A stretch of 64,000 bases of DNA. Origin: Pedobacter sp. BAL39. Its GTDB lineage: Bacteria; Bacteroidota; Bacteroidia; Sphingobacteriales; Sphingobacteriaceae. Each line of letters opens with the position of its first letter. Positions within the stretch are counted from its first letter, which is position 1. Positions 42,764 to 52,137 of this stretch are shown here, piece after piece. The translations under genes and the position numbers were made by a program. The notes below the pieces were generated by a model that searched no databases, was not told where the DNA came from, and saw only the letters and a program-made list of their open reading frames with translations. The stretch spans positions 1 through 64,000 of the forward strand of contig NZ_ABCM01000003.1 in the NCBI RefSeq assembly GCF_000170795.1. The letters are read 5' to 3'.

Positions 42764-43231
42764 CTATTCCTCTTTAATGAAGTGGTATAGGAAAACAACA
42801 TTACCTGTATATGCAGGTTTAGGTTGATCTTTAATGATTAAGGTGGCTTCAATCACGACCTTTGTTACACCCCTTAAATCTGTAATGGAAATAAGTTTGG
42901 CTTTCAGCTGCACCTCACTGTCCACAAATACTGGCTGTCCAAATTTGAAACTTTCTATTCCATAGTTGATTTCCATCTTAATGTTTCGTACATCTGCTAT
43001 TTGTTTCCATAAATACGGGATCAGCGACAGCGTCAGATAGCCGTGTGCAATGGTAGAATGGAAAGGCCCCTCTGTTTTTGCTTTTTGAGGATCAGTATGT
43101 ATCCATTGGTGATCCAAAGTTGCATCTGCAAACTTGTTGATCTGATGCTGATCAATGAGATGCCACTGGGATAAGCCAATTTCCTGGCCTAAGTAGGTTT
43201 TGTATTCTTCGAAGTTGTTGATGATGACCAT
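42764..43231 (-). CDS. MaoC-family (R)-specific enoyl-CoA hydratase
   Basis: Hot-dog fold protein of 155 aa. The catalytic segment reads FADATLDHQWIHTDPQKAKTEGPFHSTIAHGYLTL, containing the Asp/His dyad (D-x-x-x-x-H) and the conserved IAHG of MaoC hydratases. It hydrates enoyl-CoA thioesters; possible roles are fatty acid breakdown or supply of hydroxyacyl-CoA. No fatty acid genes are adjacent. It stands alone. Confidence 0.9.
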   Translation of the reverse strand: MVIINNFEEYKTYLGQEIGLSQWHLIDQHQINKFADATLDHQWIHTDPQKAKTEGPFHSTIAHGYLTLSLIPYLWKQIADVRNIKMEINYGIESFKFGQPVFVDSEVQLKAKLISITDLRGVTKVVIEATLIIKDQPKPAYTGNVVFLYHFIKEE

Positions 43232-43576
43232 ATTTCTGACTTATTGAAGCCATGCCTTTATCAAAGATCAGGCCTGATTGCATGAATGTGGCATATCAAG
43301 GATGAATTGTACTGAAATGAACCATTATCGGTGATTGGCGCTCGTCCTTTGGTGGCGCATAAGGTATTTACATTGTAAGTGGTTTGTTAATATGCACTAT
43401 ATGGGATACAGAAAACTCAAGTCTTGCCCCTAACATCTGCTAACGCTATCAAAGGGTTCAAAATTAAGCCCTGTTTGGATGAAAAAGTTGATGTAGATTC
43501 AAAATCATTCAACTGCAGGCTTAAACATGACAAAATATGGGGTGGTGGTGAAGTTTGAATTTTATAGTTTTGTAGT
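43232..43576. other. intergenic stretch between MaoC and AraC genes
   Basis: No gene or RNA is seen in this 345-nt gap. Near its right end TAGTTTTG (43565-43572) fits the -7 consensus only 4 nt before the AraC ATG, so that mRNA may have almost no leader. Confidence 0.5.
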
Positions 43577-44461
43577 ATGAAGACAACTGCAGCGTGCAGC
43601 GTCTCCTCTTTTGATGCTGCTGAATTGAAACTAAAGGGTTTCAAAATTCATGAGATGACCGGCTCCTCGTATCCTGCGCTGGTATATGGTAGGAGGGATT
43701 GTTATAAAATAGTCCTGGCTACATCCGACATGCACATCTGTTATGGGGATCAGGCTTTTGACATTCACGGTACCTTTTTGTTTTTCGGTAACCCTCGTAT
43801 CCCTTATTCCTGTGAACACCGTAGGGCCGAACAGCAAGGGTATGCATGCCTGTTTACTGAGGATTTCATCGCAGGCAGGGAACGCACAGATAACCTGTTG
43901 AATTCCCCGATCTTCCGTTTTGATGGTCGTCCCGTTATTCCTTTAAGTGAAGAGCAGGCTGCTTTTATCAGCGGTTTATACCAGCGGATGCTGATGGTAT
44001 ATAATGGCGACTATGATAGAAAAGATGAAATGCTCAGGAGTTGTATTGACCTCATTATTCATGAGGCTTTACGAGTTCAGCCACAAAATGGCATAAAACA
44101 GAAAAATGCGGCTGCAAGAATCACCTACCTGTTTATGGAGCTGCTGGAAAACCAGTTCCCCATTGAGCAGGCTGCAGATACATTACAGCTGAGGAGCGCA
44201 CAGGACTTTGCCGGGAGGCTCGCTGTTCATGTCAATTACCTGAACCGTTCAGTGAAGGAGGTCACTGGAAAGCCAATATCCCAACATATTGCTGAACGTA
44301 TTGCAGCGGAAGCCAAAGCCCTGCTACAACACACCAACTGGAGTGTGGCCGATATTGCCTACGGACTCGGATTCGAATATCCCAGCTACTTTAATAATTA
44401 TTTCAGAAGAGTTACCGGCACTACGCCCAGTTCCTTCAGGAAAAAAGAAGAAAAAGTATGA
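43577..44461 (+). CDS. AraC-family transcriptional regulator
   Basis: Regulator of 294 aa with a divergent N-terminal sensing domain and a C-terminal AraC double helix-turn-helix (AVHVNYLNRSVKEVTGKPISQHIAERI, then SVADIAYGLGFEYPSYFNNYFRRVTGTTPSSFR). It precedes an alpha/beta hydrolase gene on the same strand by 124 nt, which may be its target. Confidence 0.9.
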   Translation: MKTTAACSVSSFDAAELKLKGFKIHEMTGSSYPALVYGRRDCYKIVLATSDMHICYGDQAFDIHGTFLFFGNPRIPYSCEHRRAEQQGYACLFTEDFIAGRERTDNLLNSPIFRFDGRPVIPLSEEQAAFISGLYQRMLMVYNGDYDRKDEMLRSCIDLIIHEALRVQPQNGIKQKNAAARITYLFMELLENQFPIEQAADTLQLRSAQDFAGRLAVHVNYLNRSVKEVTGKPISQHIAERIAAEAKALLQHTNWSVADIAYGLGFEYPSYFNNYFRRVTGTTPSSFRKKEEKV

Positions 44462-44585
44462 ATGTCATAGTTTTTGGTTTGATTCTCTTTATCTCCTTGC
44501 CCCATTCCTATAGACCTTTGTATTGATCAATAATTGATGATCCAGGCGGTGATGCCGCTCAATCAATATATTAATACAATACAAC

Positions 44586-45527
44586 ATGATGAAAAGAGAG
44601 AAACTAGATGAATTAAAAACAGCTGCTACCACATCCGTCGTCTCCGTCGGTCCGGTTGTGCTTGCTGCAGTCGAACGTGGCGAAGATCTGCAGGTCCGCA
44701 TATCGGCTCCTGCAACGGGAACTGCATTGCCAATAATCCTTTTTGCCCATGGATATGGCTCTTCACTGAATGGGTATGCACCGCTTGTTAGTTTTTGGGC
44801 ATCCCGCGGTTTTGTAGTCATCCAGCCCACCTTTTTAGATTCAAGGACACTGGCGCTTCCACCTGAAGATCCGCGAACACCATCCATCTGGAAGATCCGT
44901 GTAGACGACATAAGGCTTATTTTGGATCAACTTGATTTCCTCGAAACAACACTTCCTGGCCTGAAAGGACGTATGGATAAAAGTCGCATTGCTGCTGTTG
45001 GACATTCGTTTGGCTCACAAACAACGGGCATGTTATTAGGAGCCAGGGTAATCGGCGCCGATGGTAAGCCGGGCAAGGACCTGTCGGACTCAAGAATCAA
45101 GGCAGGCATACTACTTACACCTGGAGGAAAGGGGGGAGATGACCTTAGCCCCTTTGCCGCGGAACACTTTCCTTTTATGAACCCGAGTTATGCGGAGATG
45201 ATTACGCCAAGTCTGGTCGTTGCCGGCGACAAGGATGATAGTCCACTTACACTGCGGGGCTGGGATTGGTTTACAGATGCTTACAGGCTGAGCCCCGCTG
45301 CCAATGCATTGGTGACTTTGTTTGGTGGAGAACATCTGCTGGGTGGCATCTCCGGATATCTGGTGACGGAAACTACGGATGAAAACCCAGAACGTGTTGC
45401 TGCGGTGCAGCGACTAACCTGGGCCTACCTGCGTACGGCGCTCTATCCTGGCGATCCTGCCTGGACGGAAGCATGTAACTGGCTGCTGGAAAGCCAGAAT
45501 AATATCGGTACTGTTGAGCGGAGATAA
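44586..45527 (+). CDS. alpha/beta hydrolase (chlorophyllase/dienelactone hydrolase-like)
   Basis: Serine hydrolase of 313 aa. The oxyanion segment is FAHGYGSSLNGYAPL and the nucleophile elbow is AVGHSFGSQTTG (GxSxG). A plausible acid is in VAGDKDDSPL and the histidine in GGEHLLGG. There is no signal peptide. It resembles esterases of the chlorophyllase/PET-hydrolase type. The AraC regulator upstream suggests induction by a small molecule. Confidence 0.85.
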   Translation: MMKREKLDELKTAATTSVVSVGPVVLAAVERGEDLQVRISAPATGTALPIILFAHGYGSSLNGYAPLVSFWASRGFVVIQPTFLDSRTLALPPEDPRTPSIWKIRVDDIRLILDQLDFLETTLPGLKGRMDKSRIAAVGHSFGSQTTGMLLGARVIGADGKPGKDLSDSRIKAGILLTPGGKGGDDLSPFAAEHFPFMNPSYAEMITPSLVVAGDKDDSPLTLRGWDWFTDAYRLSPAANALVTLFGGEHLLGGISGYLVTETTDENPERVAAVQRLTWAYLRTALYPGDPAWTEACNWLLESQNNIGTVERR

Positions 45528-45638
45528 AGCCCTTTGAATAGGAGATGGCGGTTTAGTATTTATTTAAAACTAAACTGCTATTTTCGTTGTAATCCCAGTT
45601 CCAATTTATATTATTGTAACCTTATAACGAGATACCTT

Positions 45639-46505
45639 ATGGCTTCAGGCTTTTTTGCGATTTTAGATGATATAGCTGCTTTAATGGATGACGTCGCGGT
45701 TACCGCGAAAATAGCCACAAGAAAAACTGCCGGAATTCTCGGTGATGACCTGGCCGTGAATGCAGAGAAAGCCACTGGCTTTCTCGCATCAAGGGAGCTT
45801 CCTGTGCTCTGGGCCATCACCAAAGGTTCGCTGTTAAATAAACTGATCATCGTCCCAATCGCTTTGCTGCTTAACGCCTTTCTACCTGTAGCTATTAAAA
45901 TTATCCTTATTCTTGGTGGATTTTACCTGGCATACGAAGGTGTGGAGAAAATCATCGAATATTTATTTCATCGCTCAAAGAAAGGGCATGAGGTGGTCGC
46001 CGAGGTTAAACAGGATGGTGCCGAGGCTGAAAAAGCAAAAGTGAAATCAGCCGTGATGACCGACTTCATCTTATCCGTGGAAATCGTCATCATCGCATTG
46101 GGAACTGTGCTCGAAGAGTCTCTATCGATCCAGATTCTGACAGTTTCTGTTGTGGCTTTACTCGCTACAATTGGTGTTTATGGCATTGTTGCCCTAATAG
46201 TCAGAATGGATGATATCGGTTATAAATTAATTAAAAGTTCCAATGATAAAGGATTCTTTGGCGGATTGGGACAGTTATTAGTGAAATCGCTGCCCCTGAT
46301 CATCCGGTTTTTGGGCGTTGTGGGAACAATTGCCCTGATCCTCGTTTCTGGAGGGATCTTCGTTCACAATATTGAATTCTTCCACCACTTACTTCCTGCA
46401 TTGTCTTCAATTGTCAAGGAGTTTGCTATTGGTTTGGCTGCCGGACTCGTGGCCGTAGCTTTTGCAGCAGGGGGGGGGAAGTTGGCTGGCCTGATAAAAC
46501 GTTAA
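45639..46505 (+). CDS. DUF808 family inner-membrane protein (YedI-like)
   Basis: A 288-aa membrane protein. I start it at 45639 (MASGFFAILDDIAALMDDVA), the conserved N-terminus of the family, rather than at 45534. Conserved text continues with ATRKTAGILGDDLAVNAEKATGF and PVLWAITKGSLLNKLIIVPIALLL. Seven or eight membrane segments are predicted. The function of the family is unknown. No operon partners. Confidence 0.9.
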   Translation: MASGFFAILDDIAALMDDVAVTAKIATRKTAGILGDDLAVNAEKATGFLASRELPVLWAITKGSLLNKLIIVPIALLLNAFLPVAIKIILILGGFYLAYEGVEKIIEYLFHRSKKGHEVVAEVKQDGAEAEKAKVKSAVMTDFILSVEIVIIALGTVLEESLSIQILTVSVVALLATIGVYGIVALIVRMDDIGYKLIKSSNDKGFFGGLGQLLVKSLPLIIRFLGVVGTIALILVSGGIFVHNIEFFHHLLPALSSIVKEFAIGLAAGLVAVAFAAGGGKLAGLIKR

Positions 46506-46524
46506 GAATATTGGTAGTAGAGAA

Positions 46525-46899
46525 CTACTCTGCCCTGAAAGTATTGTTTACCAGCTTGCGCGGTCTTTTGTTCTTAAAAGTGTCCTGTTTAATGTTGTTT
46601 TGCTGATCGTTGTCCGCAAAATGATTGATTCTTGTTGGTCTGGAACGCTCTGGTCTGTTTTCCTCTGCGAGTTTTACGGATATCTTTCTGCCTCTTAACA
46701 CCAGTCCGTTCAATGCGCGGATCGCCCGGTCTGCGCCTGCCTGATCTACCATCTCCACAAAGCCAAATCCTTTATGTTTCTTTGTGAACTTATCGGTCAC
46801 TAAATCAAGACTGTTGATCATACCATGAAAGCTGAACAGTTCAATCAGCTCTGACTCCTGGATATCCAGCGGATATCCGACTACGAATAACTTAATCAT
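46525..46899 (-). CDS. RRM-type RNA-binding protein
   Basis: A 124-aa protein with one RNA recognition motif (RNP2 LFVVGYPLD, RNP1 KGFGFVEM) and a basic, Arg/Lys/Asn-rich tail. Bacteroidota often encode such small Rbp proteins, thought to act as RNA chaperones or post-transcriptional regulators where Hfq is missing. A -7 box TAAATTTG (46916-46923, minus strand) lies about 17 nt before the start. It is convergent with DUF808. Confidence 0.92.
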   Translation of the reverse strand: MIKLFVVGYPLDIQESELIELFSFHGMINSLDLVTDKFTKKHKGFGFVEMVDQAGADRAIRALNGLVLRGRKISVKLAEENRPERSRPTRINHFADNDQQNNIKQDTFKNKRPRKLVNNTFRAE

Positions 46900-46915
46900 A
46901 TTTTATTTGAAAGTG

Positions 46916-46923
46916 CAAATTTA
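46916..46923 (-). promoter_or_regulatory. -7 box of the RRM gene
   Basis: TAAATTTG on the minus strand, 16 nt before the ATG, matches TAnnTTTG. No TTG at the ideal spacing. Confidence 0.4.
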
Positions 46924-47107
46924 GGATTTATTTCAGTCCCATTCTGTGCAAATTATGTTGAGGGCCAATTTTATGTTTTTGTAAAGCTTATTGGGATTTT
47001 TTAGGATAATAATTCTAAAGATCATAGCGACGTAAAATGTCAAAAAATGGAGGTCAAAAATGAGGATACGTTATGGATTAACAAGCTTATGTTTAACTTT
47101 AGCCCAT

Positions 47108-48793
47108 ATGAAAACCTTACTGACCGCATGTCTCCTGCTTTTAATCAATCTGCCACTGTTTGCACAAAAAAGAATTAAAGATGAATCACAGGCCGTCATC
47201 ACTTATAAAATCCGAAGTAATGGCAAAGATGTTGGCGGAGAGCAAAAGTTATATATCCAGGGAGATCAGGTCCGCATCGTTTCAAGGGGCGGGCAGGCGG
47301 AGTCGCAGTTTTTGCGATTGAAAGAACAGTCGACTTACCAGGTACTCGATAGTAAGGGACGTCTCTATACTTTTAAAAAACCATTTTCAGCATACATAAA
47401 GGCCGACTTGCTGCCGGGCATAGATACCATTTGCGGCATCCCTTGTAAAAAGGCAAAACTCATCCTTCGTTCCAATACTATTGAGATCTGGTACAACGAC
47501 GACCTGAAGATCAAAGGAACACCTACGATGTCGGTTGCACCGGGGCTTGGACTGATCCTTAAGATTATCCGCAATGGCAATTATGAAACTATTGCCACCA
47601 ATATTGACTATCGCAAAATCAAACCTGATGAACTGAGGTGGCCGGTACAGTGGGGAACTGTGCTCGATGAACCTGCCTATCAACGTCAGATCATTGAAAG
47701 CAGATACCAGACCATACAGATTTTCAACGATGAGCAGATTTCTTTCGGAAGAGAGAATGACAACCCGGAAGGTGAACAATCCGATGTAACCTATCACTTC
47801 TCCGGGGGCACGGTAATCCTTAAAAAAGTCAGGCTTCCTGAAACGACATCCGGACAAAAGCTCTTCGCAGAACTTGTGCAACACTCTAATGGAGACGCGT
47901 ACGACCGTACGGGATCAGTATTTATGATTCCATTAGATAAAAAGACATCGTTCCTTCAGGCTTTGCAGAAGGATATCAGCGTTCTCCCTGTCTACGAAGC
48001 GAAAAATGGCAAGAAATATCAGGGCGTAATTGCCACAGATCAATACCTGCCGCCCCTGGAGCTCATGCGGTTTTTCACTTCTTTCGGGGTAGGGCATTTT
48101 AATGAACAGGCAAAAATCAAAGGGTATAACTGGGCAGATTCTGTAGTGTATAAACAGGATATCAGTACTTTGTTGCCGAGCCTGCAGGGGGAAGCCTGGA
48201 TCGGTGTATTTATTGGTAATTATGACAAAGGAGGGCACAAAGCCAGTCTGTATTTCAAATATTATCCCGGTGATGGGGATGAGGCTCAGCAGCCCGACAA
48301 AACATGGATGCTGCCTGTTTTCAATACTACCAACCTGATGGAAATGTCGGGCCAGGAATATGGGACGATGTTTGAAAAAGACTCCCTCACGGTCACTGTT
48401 AATATTCCCGCAGGTGTAAAAAATCTTCGCCTGCGTTACCTGACCACGGGCCATGGTGGCTGGGGTGGAGGTGATGAATTCGTACCCAAACAGAACGAGA
48501 TATTCGTCGACGGCAAACGGGTATATCACTTCATTCCATGGAGGGAAGACTGCGCAACTTACCGTATGCTGAACCCTGCCTCAGGTAATTTTGGCAACGG
48601 CTTGTCCTCTTCAGACCTGAGCCGTTCGAACTGGTGCCCCGGCACCATTACTCTGCCTGTAGAAATTCCCCTTCCTGACTTAACCGCAGGTGAACACACC
48701 ATAAAAGTGGCCATCCCGTTAGGTAAAACTGAAGGGACGAGCTTCAGCGCATGGAATGTCTCGGGTGTCCTGATCGGCGATGAGCAGCCTTAA
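47108..48793 (+). CDS. secreted GLPGLI-like/PNGase F-like fusion protein
   Basis: A 561-aa secreted protein. I start it at 47108 (MKTLLTACLLLLINLPLFAQ), a clean signal peptide. Residues about 20-185 resemble a GLPGLI-type envelope domain (CGIPCKKAKL, then VAPGLGLIL). From about residue 200 it looks like peptide-N-glycosidase F: a first jelly-roll half with YDRTGSVFMIP, which includes the aspartate position of PNGase F, and a second half with TGHGGWGGGDEF, IPWREDCATYRMLNPASGNF and LSRSNWCPGTITLPVE. PNGase F removes N-glycans from glycoproteins. Such a fusion is unusual. Activity should be tested, as the acidic residues are only matched by eye. Confidence 0.82.
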   Translation: MKTLLTACLLLLINLPLFAQKRIKDESQAVITYKIRSNGKDVGGEQKLYIQGDQVRIVSRGGQAESQFLRLKEQSTYQVLDSKGRLYTFKKPFSAYIKADLLPGIDTICGIPCKKAKLILRSNTIEIWYNDDLKIKGTPTMSVAPGLGLILKIIRNGNYETIATNIDYRKIKPDELRWPVQWGTVLDEPAYQRQIIESRYQTIQIFNDEQISFGRENDNPEGEQSDVTYHFSGGTVILKKVRLPETTSGQKLFAELVQHSNGDAYDRTGSVFMIPLDKKTSFLQALQKDISVLPVYEAKNGKKYQGVIATDQYLPPLELMRFFTSFGVGHFNEQAKIKGYNWADSVVYKQDISTLLPSLQGEAWIGVFIGNYDKGGHKASLYFKYYPGDGDEAQQPDKTWMLPVFNTTNLMEMSGQEYGTMFEKDSLTVTVNIPAGVKNLRLRYLTTGHGGWGGGDEFVPKQNEIFVDGKRVYHFIPWREDCATYRMLNPASGNFGNGLSSSDLSRSNWCPGTITLPVEIPLPDLTAGEHTIKVAIPLGKTEGTSFSAWNVSGVLIGDEQP

Positions 48794-48839
48794 CACCTGT
48801 CGCCGAACCGGCTTGTCAGAATAGGTGGGGCTGATCTGA

Positions 48840-50258
48840 TTATCGTGGATCACTCCAATCTGTGTCCAATGTCCCATTCGCCTCAAAACTCTGATAGTTT
48901 ATGGTAATCTTATTTGTCCCGTTACTGGAAATGGTGGTAAATGGCAGGCGTATTCCGGCAATTGTCCGGTTGTTGCTATAAGCATTGATCTGCTTATTCT
49001 TACCAATCACGTAGCTATCACCAACGATGTTGTAATCTTTGTCAATCACATAGATAAATGTGTTTCCATCCACCTGAAAACCTACGGAATAACCTTTTTT
49101 GTTGGCCATCACCTTGCCTTGGGCGAAAGCTTTATTATATTTCTGCTGAAGGCCAAGTACACCTACATAATCATTGTATTGAGCTTCCCTGATGCGCGCA
49201 GCCGTAGCAGGAGTTTTTTTGCCATTTACCCATTGCCATCCGCTAGTTGCAGAAATCTGTTCTACAACGACAAGTTTACCTTTCTGATACATCTCGTTCC
49301 TGAATCTGTTCCCGGCGAGATCATTGTAGGAAACCAGTTTTATACCGTTAAATTCTGCGGTGACTTTGTAGGTCCTGATGCCGTCAATAGCCTCAGCCCC
49401 GTATTTGTTCCTTAAGGAACTAAGGAGTTCGACAGCAGTAGGAAGTTTGCCACTCAGCGCTCCTGGTGAATTCGAATTTGGTGCGCTTGTATTTTGCGTA
49501 CTCCCCGTGCGGCTGCTGGTGCTATTTTTCGATTCGGTTTTATTTCCTTTGTCATCTTCCATAAAATAGAAGCTGCCGTCCACTACTGCCATGGGTTTAT
49601 TCTTACTGTCACCAGCACTTGCAAAAAAGCTATGTGTCGTTGTATTGCCATTGTCGTATTTGAGGGTTAACGCACCGTCTGTCAGTGTATATTTCCCACG
49701 CCCATCACTTTTGGAACTTGTACCTCCGCCAATATTATCCCCCGCAACTACCGTGGCTGACTGCCGTTCTGTAGTGAAATTTCCTGCACCATCAAAATTG
49801 AGCTCTCTGTTACTGCTGGATCCGATGTAGGTTGTACCCGTAGCAATGCCACCAGCACCGCTTACAAATTTGAACTTATAGGATCCTTTCGGAACGCGGT
49901 TATCCAGTTCCATCTTAAACATCACAAAGGTCCCGGCGTCAAGGTTGCCATGCGAGGTCATGTCGAATTCATCTTTATCACCATTTTTATACAAGAGCTG
50001 GATCTTTTTGCCACTGATCACGTACTTGCCACGTACCGCAGTTTTCCAGTCTTTTTTTTCCAGCTCATCTGTAAAGGTTTTGTCCTTTCGGAACAAAATG
50101 ACCACATCGGTACGGTTCATGCCTCCCCCAAGTGGGTTCAGGCTAAGCTTTACACCGGCATAAACACCGGGAAATGTGTTGGACGACTGACATGCGCTGG
50201 ATAGCGCGACACTGACGAATAAAAGCGTCTGCAAAATGAAATAGTTCCACTGCTTCAT
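48840..50258 (-). CDS. large lipoprotein of unknown function
   Basis: A 472-aa predicted lipoprotein (signal to ALSSAC, Cys23). Residues about 30-240 contain two related beta-rich segments of lipocalin-like flavour (GKYVISGKKIQLLYKNGDKDEF; GKYTLTDGALTLKYDNGNTTTH). A Ser/Thr/Asn-rich linker separates them from a C-terminal domain (about 290-470) that looks like the LolA/outer-membrane-lipoprotein carrier fold (LRNKYGAEAIDGIRTYKVTAEF). No function is proposed. It is convergent with the PNGase-like gene. Confidence 0.7.
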   Translation of the reverse strand: MKQWNYFILQTLLFVSVALSSACQSSNTFPGVYAGVKLSLNPLGGGMNRTDVVILFRKDKTFTDELEKKDWKTAVRGKYVISGKKIQLLYKNGDKDEFDMTSHGNLDAGTFVMFKMELDNRVPKGSYKFKFVSGAGGIATGTTYIGSSSNRELNFDGAGNFTTERQSATVVAGDNIGGGTSSKSDGRGKYTLTDGALTLKYDNGNTTTHSFFASAGDSKNKPMAVVDGSFYFMEDDKGNKTESKNSTSSRTGSTQNTSAPNSNSPGALSGKLPTAVELLSSLRNKYGAEAIDGIRTYKVTAEFNGIKLVSYNDLAGNRFRNEMYQKGKLVVVEQISATSGWQWVNGKKTPATAARIREAQYNDYVGVLGLQQKYNKAFAQGKVMANKKGYSVGFQVDGNTFIYVIDKDYNIVGDSYVIGKNKQINAYSNNRTIAGIRLPFTTISSNGTNKITINYQSFEANGTLDTDWSDPR

Positions 50259-50433
50259 AAAAATGATTTAAGGTTACCTTTGATAGCTAACAAAAAAGAT
50301 GCCTGTGCTTCAGCGTGAAAATTATCGCTTTTGTAATAGATGCACGGTATTGTTAATGAAATATCCCGCAGACTGGTGGTATATTTGCTAAATTGTGCCA
50401 TCGGAAACAATTGTCGAAGTCAAACATTGTCAA

Positions 50434-51117
50434 ATGAATAATTATAAACAGCAAGCTGCAACGGAAGCATTCAAACTCATTTCTAAAGGACAGGTCATCG
50501 GACTGGGAGCCGGAAGCACTATTGCTTATCTTGTGAAGACCATAGCTGCAGATCATGCCCTCGCCAGCACATTGACATTCAGCTCACCTTCTTATGATAC
50601 GGTTATTATGTTGAATGATCACAGACTTAATGTTAAGCCTTCCGACTTTCTACAAGGGGTAGACTTGTATTTCGACGGGTGTGACCAGCTGGATTGGCAG
50701 CTTAATGCGTTGAAAAGCGGTGGAGGAATACATACCTATGAAAAGATTCTTGCGGTAATGGCGGATGAGTTTGTCCTGCTCGGAGATTACGGGAAATTGG
50801 TGGAACACCTGGATGTCACCTATCCACTAGTCATCGAAGTTCTGCCGCAAGCCCTGAATGTAGTGTCGGCGATACTTCGTAAACAATTTAAAGGCATCTC
50901 GCTGATAATAAGGACCGGAGATCAACGTGTGGGGCCAGTAAGGACCGACGGAGGCTGTTACCTGATCGATGCCTCCTTTGTAACTTTACCTGGATTGGAA
51001 CTGCTGGATCAAATCAAAATGATCCCCGGCGTAGTGGATCACTCCTTGTTTTTTAAGCTGGCGGATAAAGCCATCCTTGCAGGGCCTGAAGGAATAAGAA
51101 CAATTACCCAAAAATGA
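50434..51117 (+). CDS. rpiA: divergent ribose 5-phosphate isomerase A
   Basis: Interconverts ribose 5-phosphate and ribulose 5-phosphate. I start it at 50434 (MNNYKQQAATEAF), giving 227 aa, close to the E. coli length; the ATG at 50395 adds 13 residues. The phosphate loop is VIGLGAGSTIAYLV. The usual DGADE is DGCDQ and the usual DESK is GDYGK, so it is a divergent member. The residues known to act in E. coli RpiA are kept at the same numbers: Asp81, Asp84, Lys94 and Glu103. It may be a paralogue with a different sugar phosphate substrate. An AraC regulator follows 58 nt later. Confidence 0.8.
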   Translation: MNNYKQQAATEAFKLISKGQVIGLGAGSTIAYLVKTIAADHALASTLTFSSPSYDTVIMLNDHRLNVKPSDFLQGVDLYFDGCDQLDWQLNALKSGGGIHTYEKILAVMADEFVLLGDYGKLVEHLDVTYPLVIEVLPQALNVVSAILRKQFKGISLIIRTGDQRVGPVRTDGGCYLIDASFVTLPGLELLDQIKMIPGVVDHSLFFKLADKAILAGPEGIRTITQK

Positions 51118-51175
51118 AAATCTTAATGCCATCAGCGGTTCTGGCTTTTCCATCACTAAACATCATTTCTATCCG

Positions 51176-51979
51176 ATGATCAAGCAACCCTATGTGATAC
51201 CCATTCATTATTCCTGCAATTATACTACAACCAGGGAGGGGGAGCAGTTTAGTAAAGACCATGCGTTGGGCTATATTTTGTCGGGCACCATGACTATGGA
51301 AACTGATGGGCAAACGCAATATTTCAAAGCCGGTGAGCTGTTTTTTTGCAGGAGGAATACGCTGATTAAGTTCACCAAAGACCCGCCTGAGCACGGTGAG
51401 TTTCGCTCGGTCAGCATCCTTTTTCAGCAGGAACCGCTCCGCGACTTCGGCCTGGAATATGGATATGACCAGTGTAACCCTGTTGGAGGCTTTTCTTGTA
51501 TCAGGTTGCCGGACGCAAGCGTCCTGAAAGACTACATGCGCTCACTGATTGCTTATGAAAACATGCTGAAACAAGAAGATAGCCGGGCCATTCTAACTGT
51601 TAAAATCAGGGAGGCCCTTTTAATGTTGTTAAAAGAACAGCCGTTGCTACGAGATGTGCTATTTGATTTTTCGGAACCCGGAAAGATCGACCTGATGAAC
51701 TTCATGAATAAAAACTATCACTTCAATGTGGAGATGAAACGCTTTGCTTATCTGAGTGGAAGGAGCCTGTCGACCTTCAAGCGCGACTTCGCGAGAATCT
51801 TTAAGATGAGCCCCAGTCGCTGGCTGTTGCAACGTCGTTTAAAAGAAGCTCACTATATGATCACCGTGAAAAAAATGGCCGTTAAAGAGATTTACCTCCA
51901 GCTGGGCTTCGAAGATTTGTCGCATTTTTCTTATGCCTTTAAAAAGGCCTACGGTGTAGCACCCTCAATGATTCAATAG
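51176..51979 (+). CDS. AraC-family transcriptional regulator
   Basis: Regulator of 267 aa with an N-terminal cupin-like domain (GYILSGTMTMETDGQTQYFKAGELFFC) and a C-terminal AraC HTH (FAYLSGRSLSTFKRDFARIFKMSPSRWL, then AVKEIYLQLGFEDLSHFSYAFKKAYGVAPS). It is very similar in layout to the regulator at 56648-57475, and the two are probably paralogues. It may control the preceding rpiA-like gene. Confidence 0.9.
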   Translation: MIKQPYVIPIHYSCNYTTTREGEQFSKDHALGYILSGTMTMETDGQTQYFKAGELFFCRRNTLIKFTKDPPEHGEFRSVSILFQQEPLRDFGLEYGYDQCNPVGGFSCIRLPDASVLKDYMRSLIAYENMLKQEDSRAILTVKIREALLMLLKEQPLLRDVLFDFSEPGKIDLMNFMNKNYHFNVEMKRFAYLSGRSLSTFKRDFARIFKMSPSRWLLQRRLKEAHYMITVKKMAVKEIYLQLGFEDLSHFSYAFKKAYGVAPSMIQ

Positions 51980-52137
51980 GATTCGTGCTTTATCAAAATA
52001 CGGTTCAATCTTCAAATAAGATTGCCATTATGCACCATATTGGTACACTGATACGCTAAAAAGTTTTATTAGTTAAGATTTTTACTAAAAAACCCTATAT
52101 TGAGATTTGAATTATTATTACCATCTGCCTGGCGACA

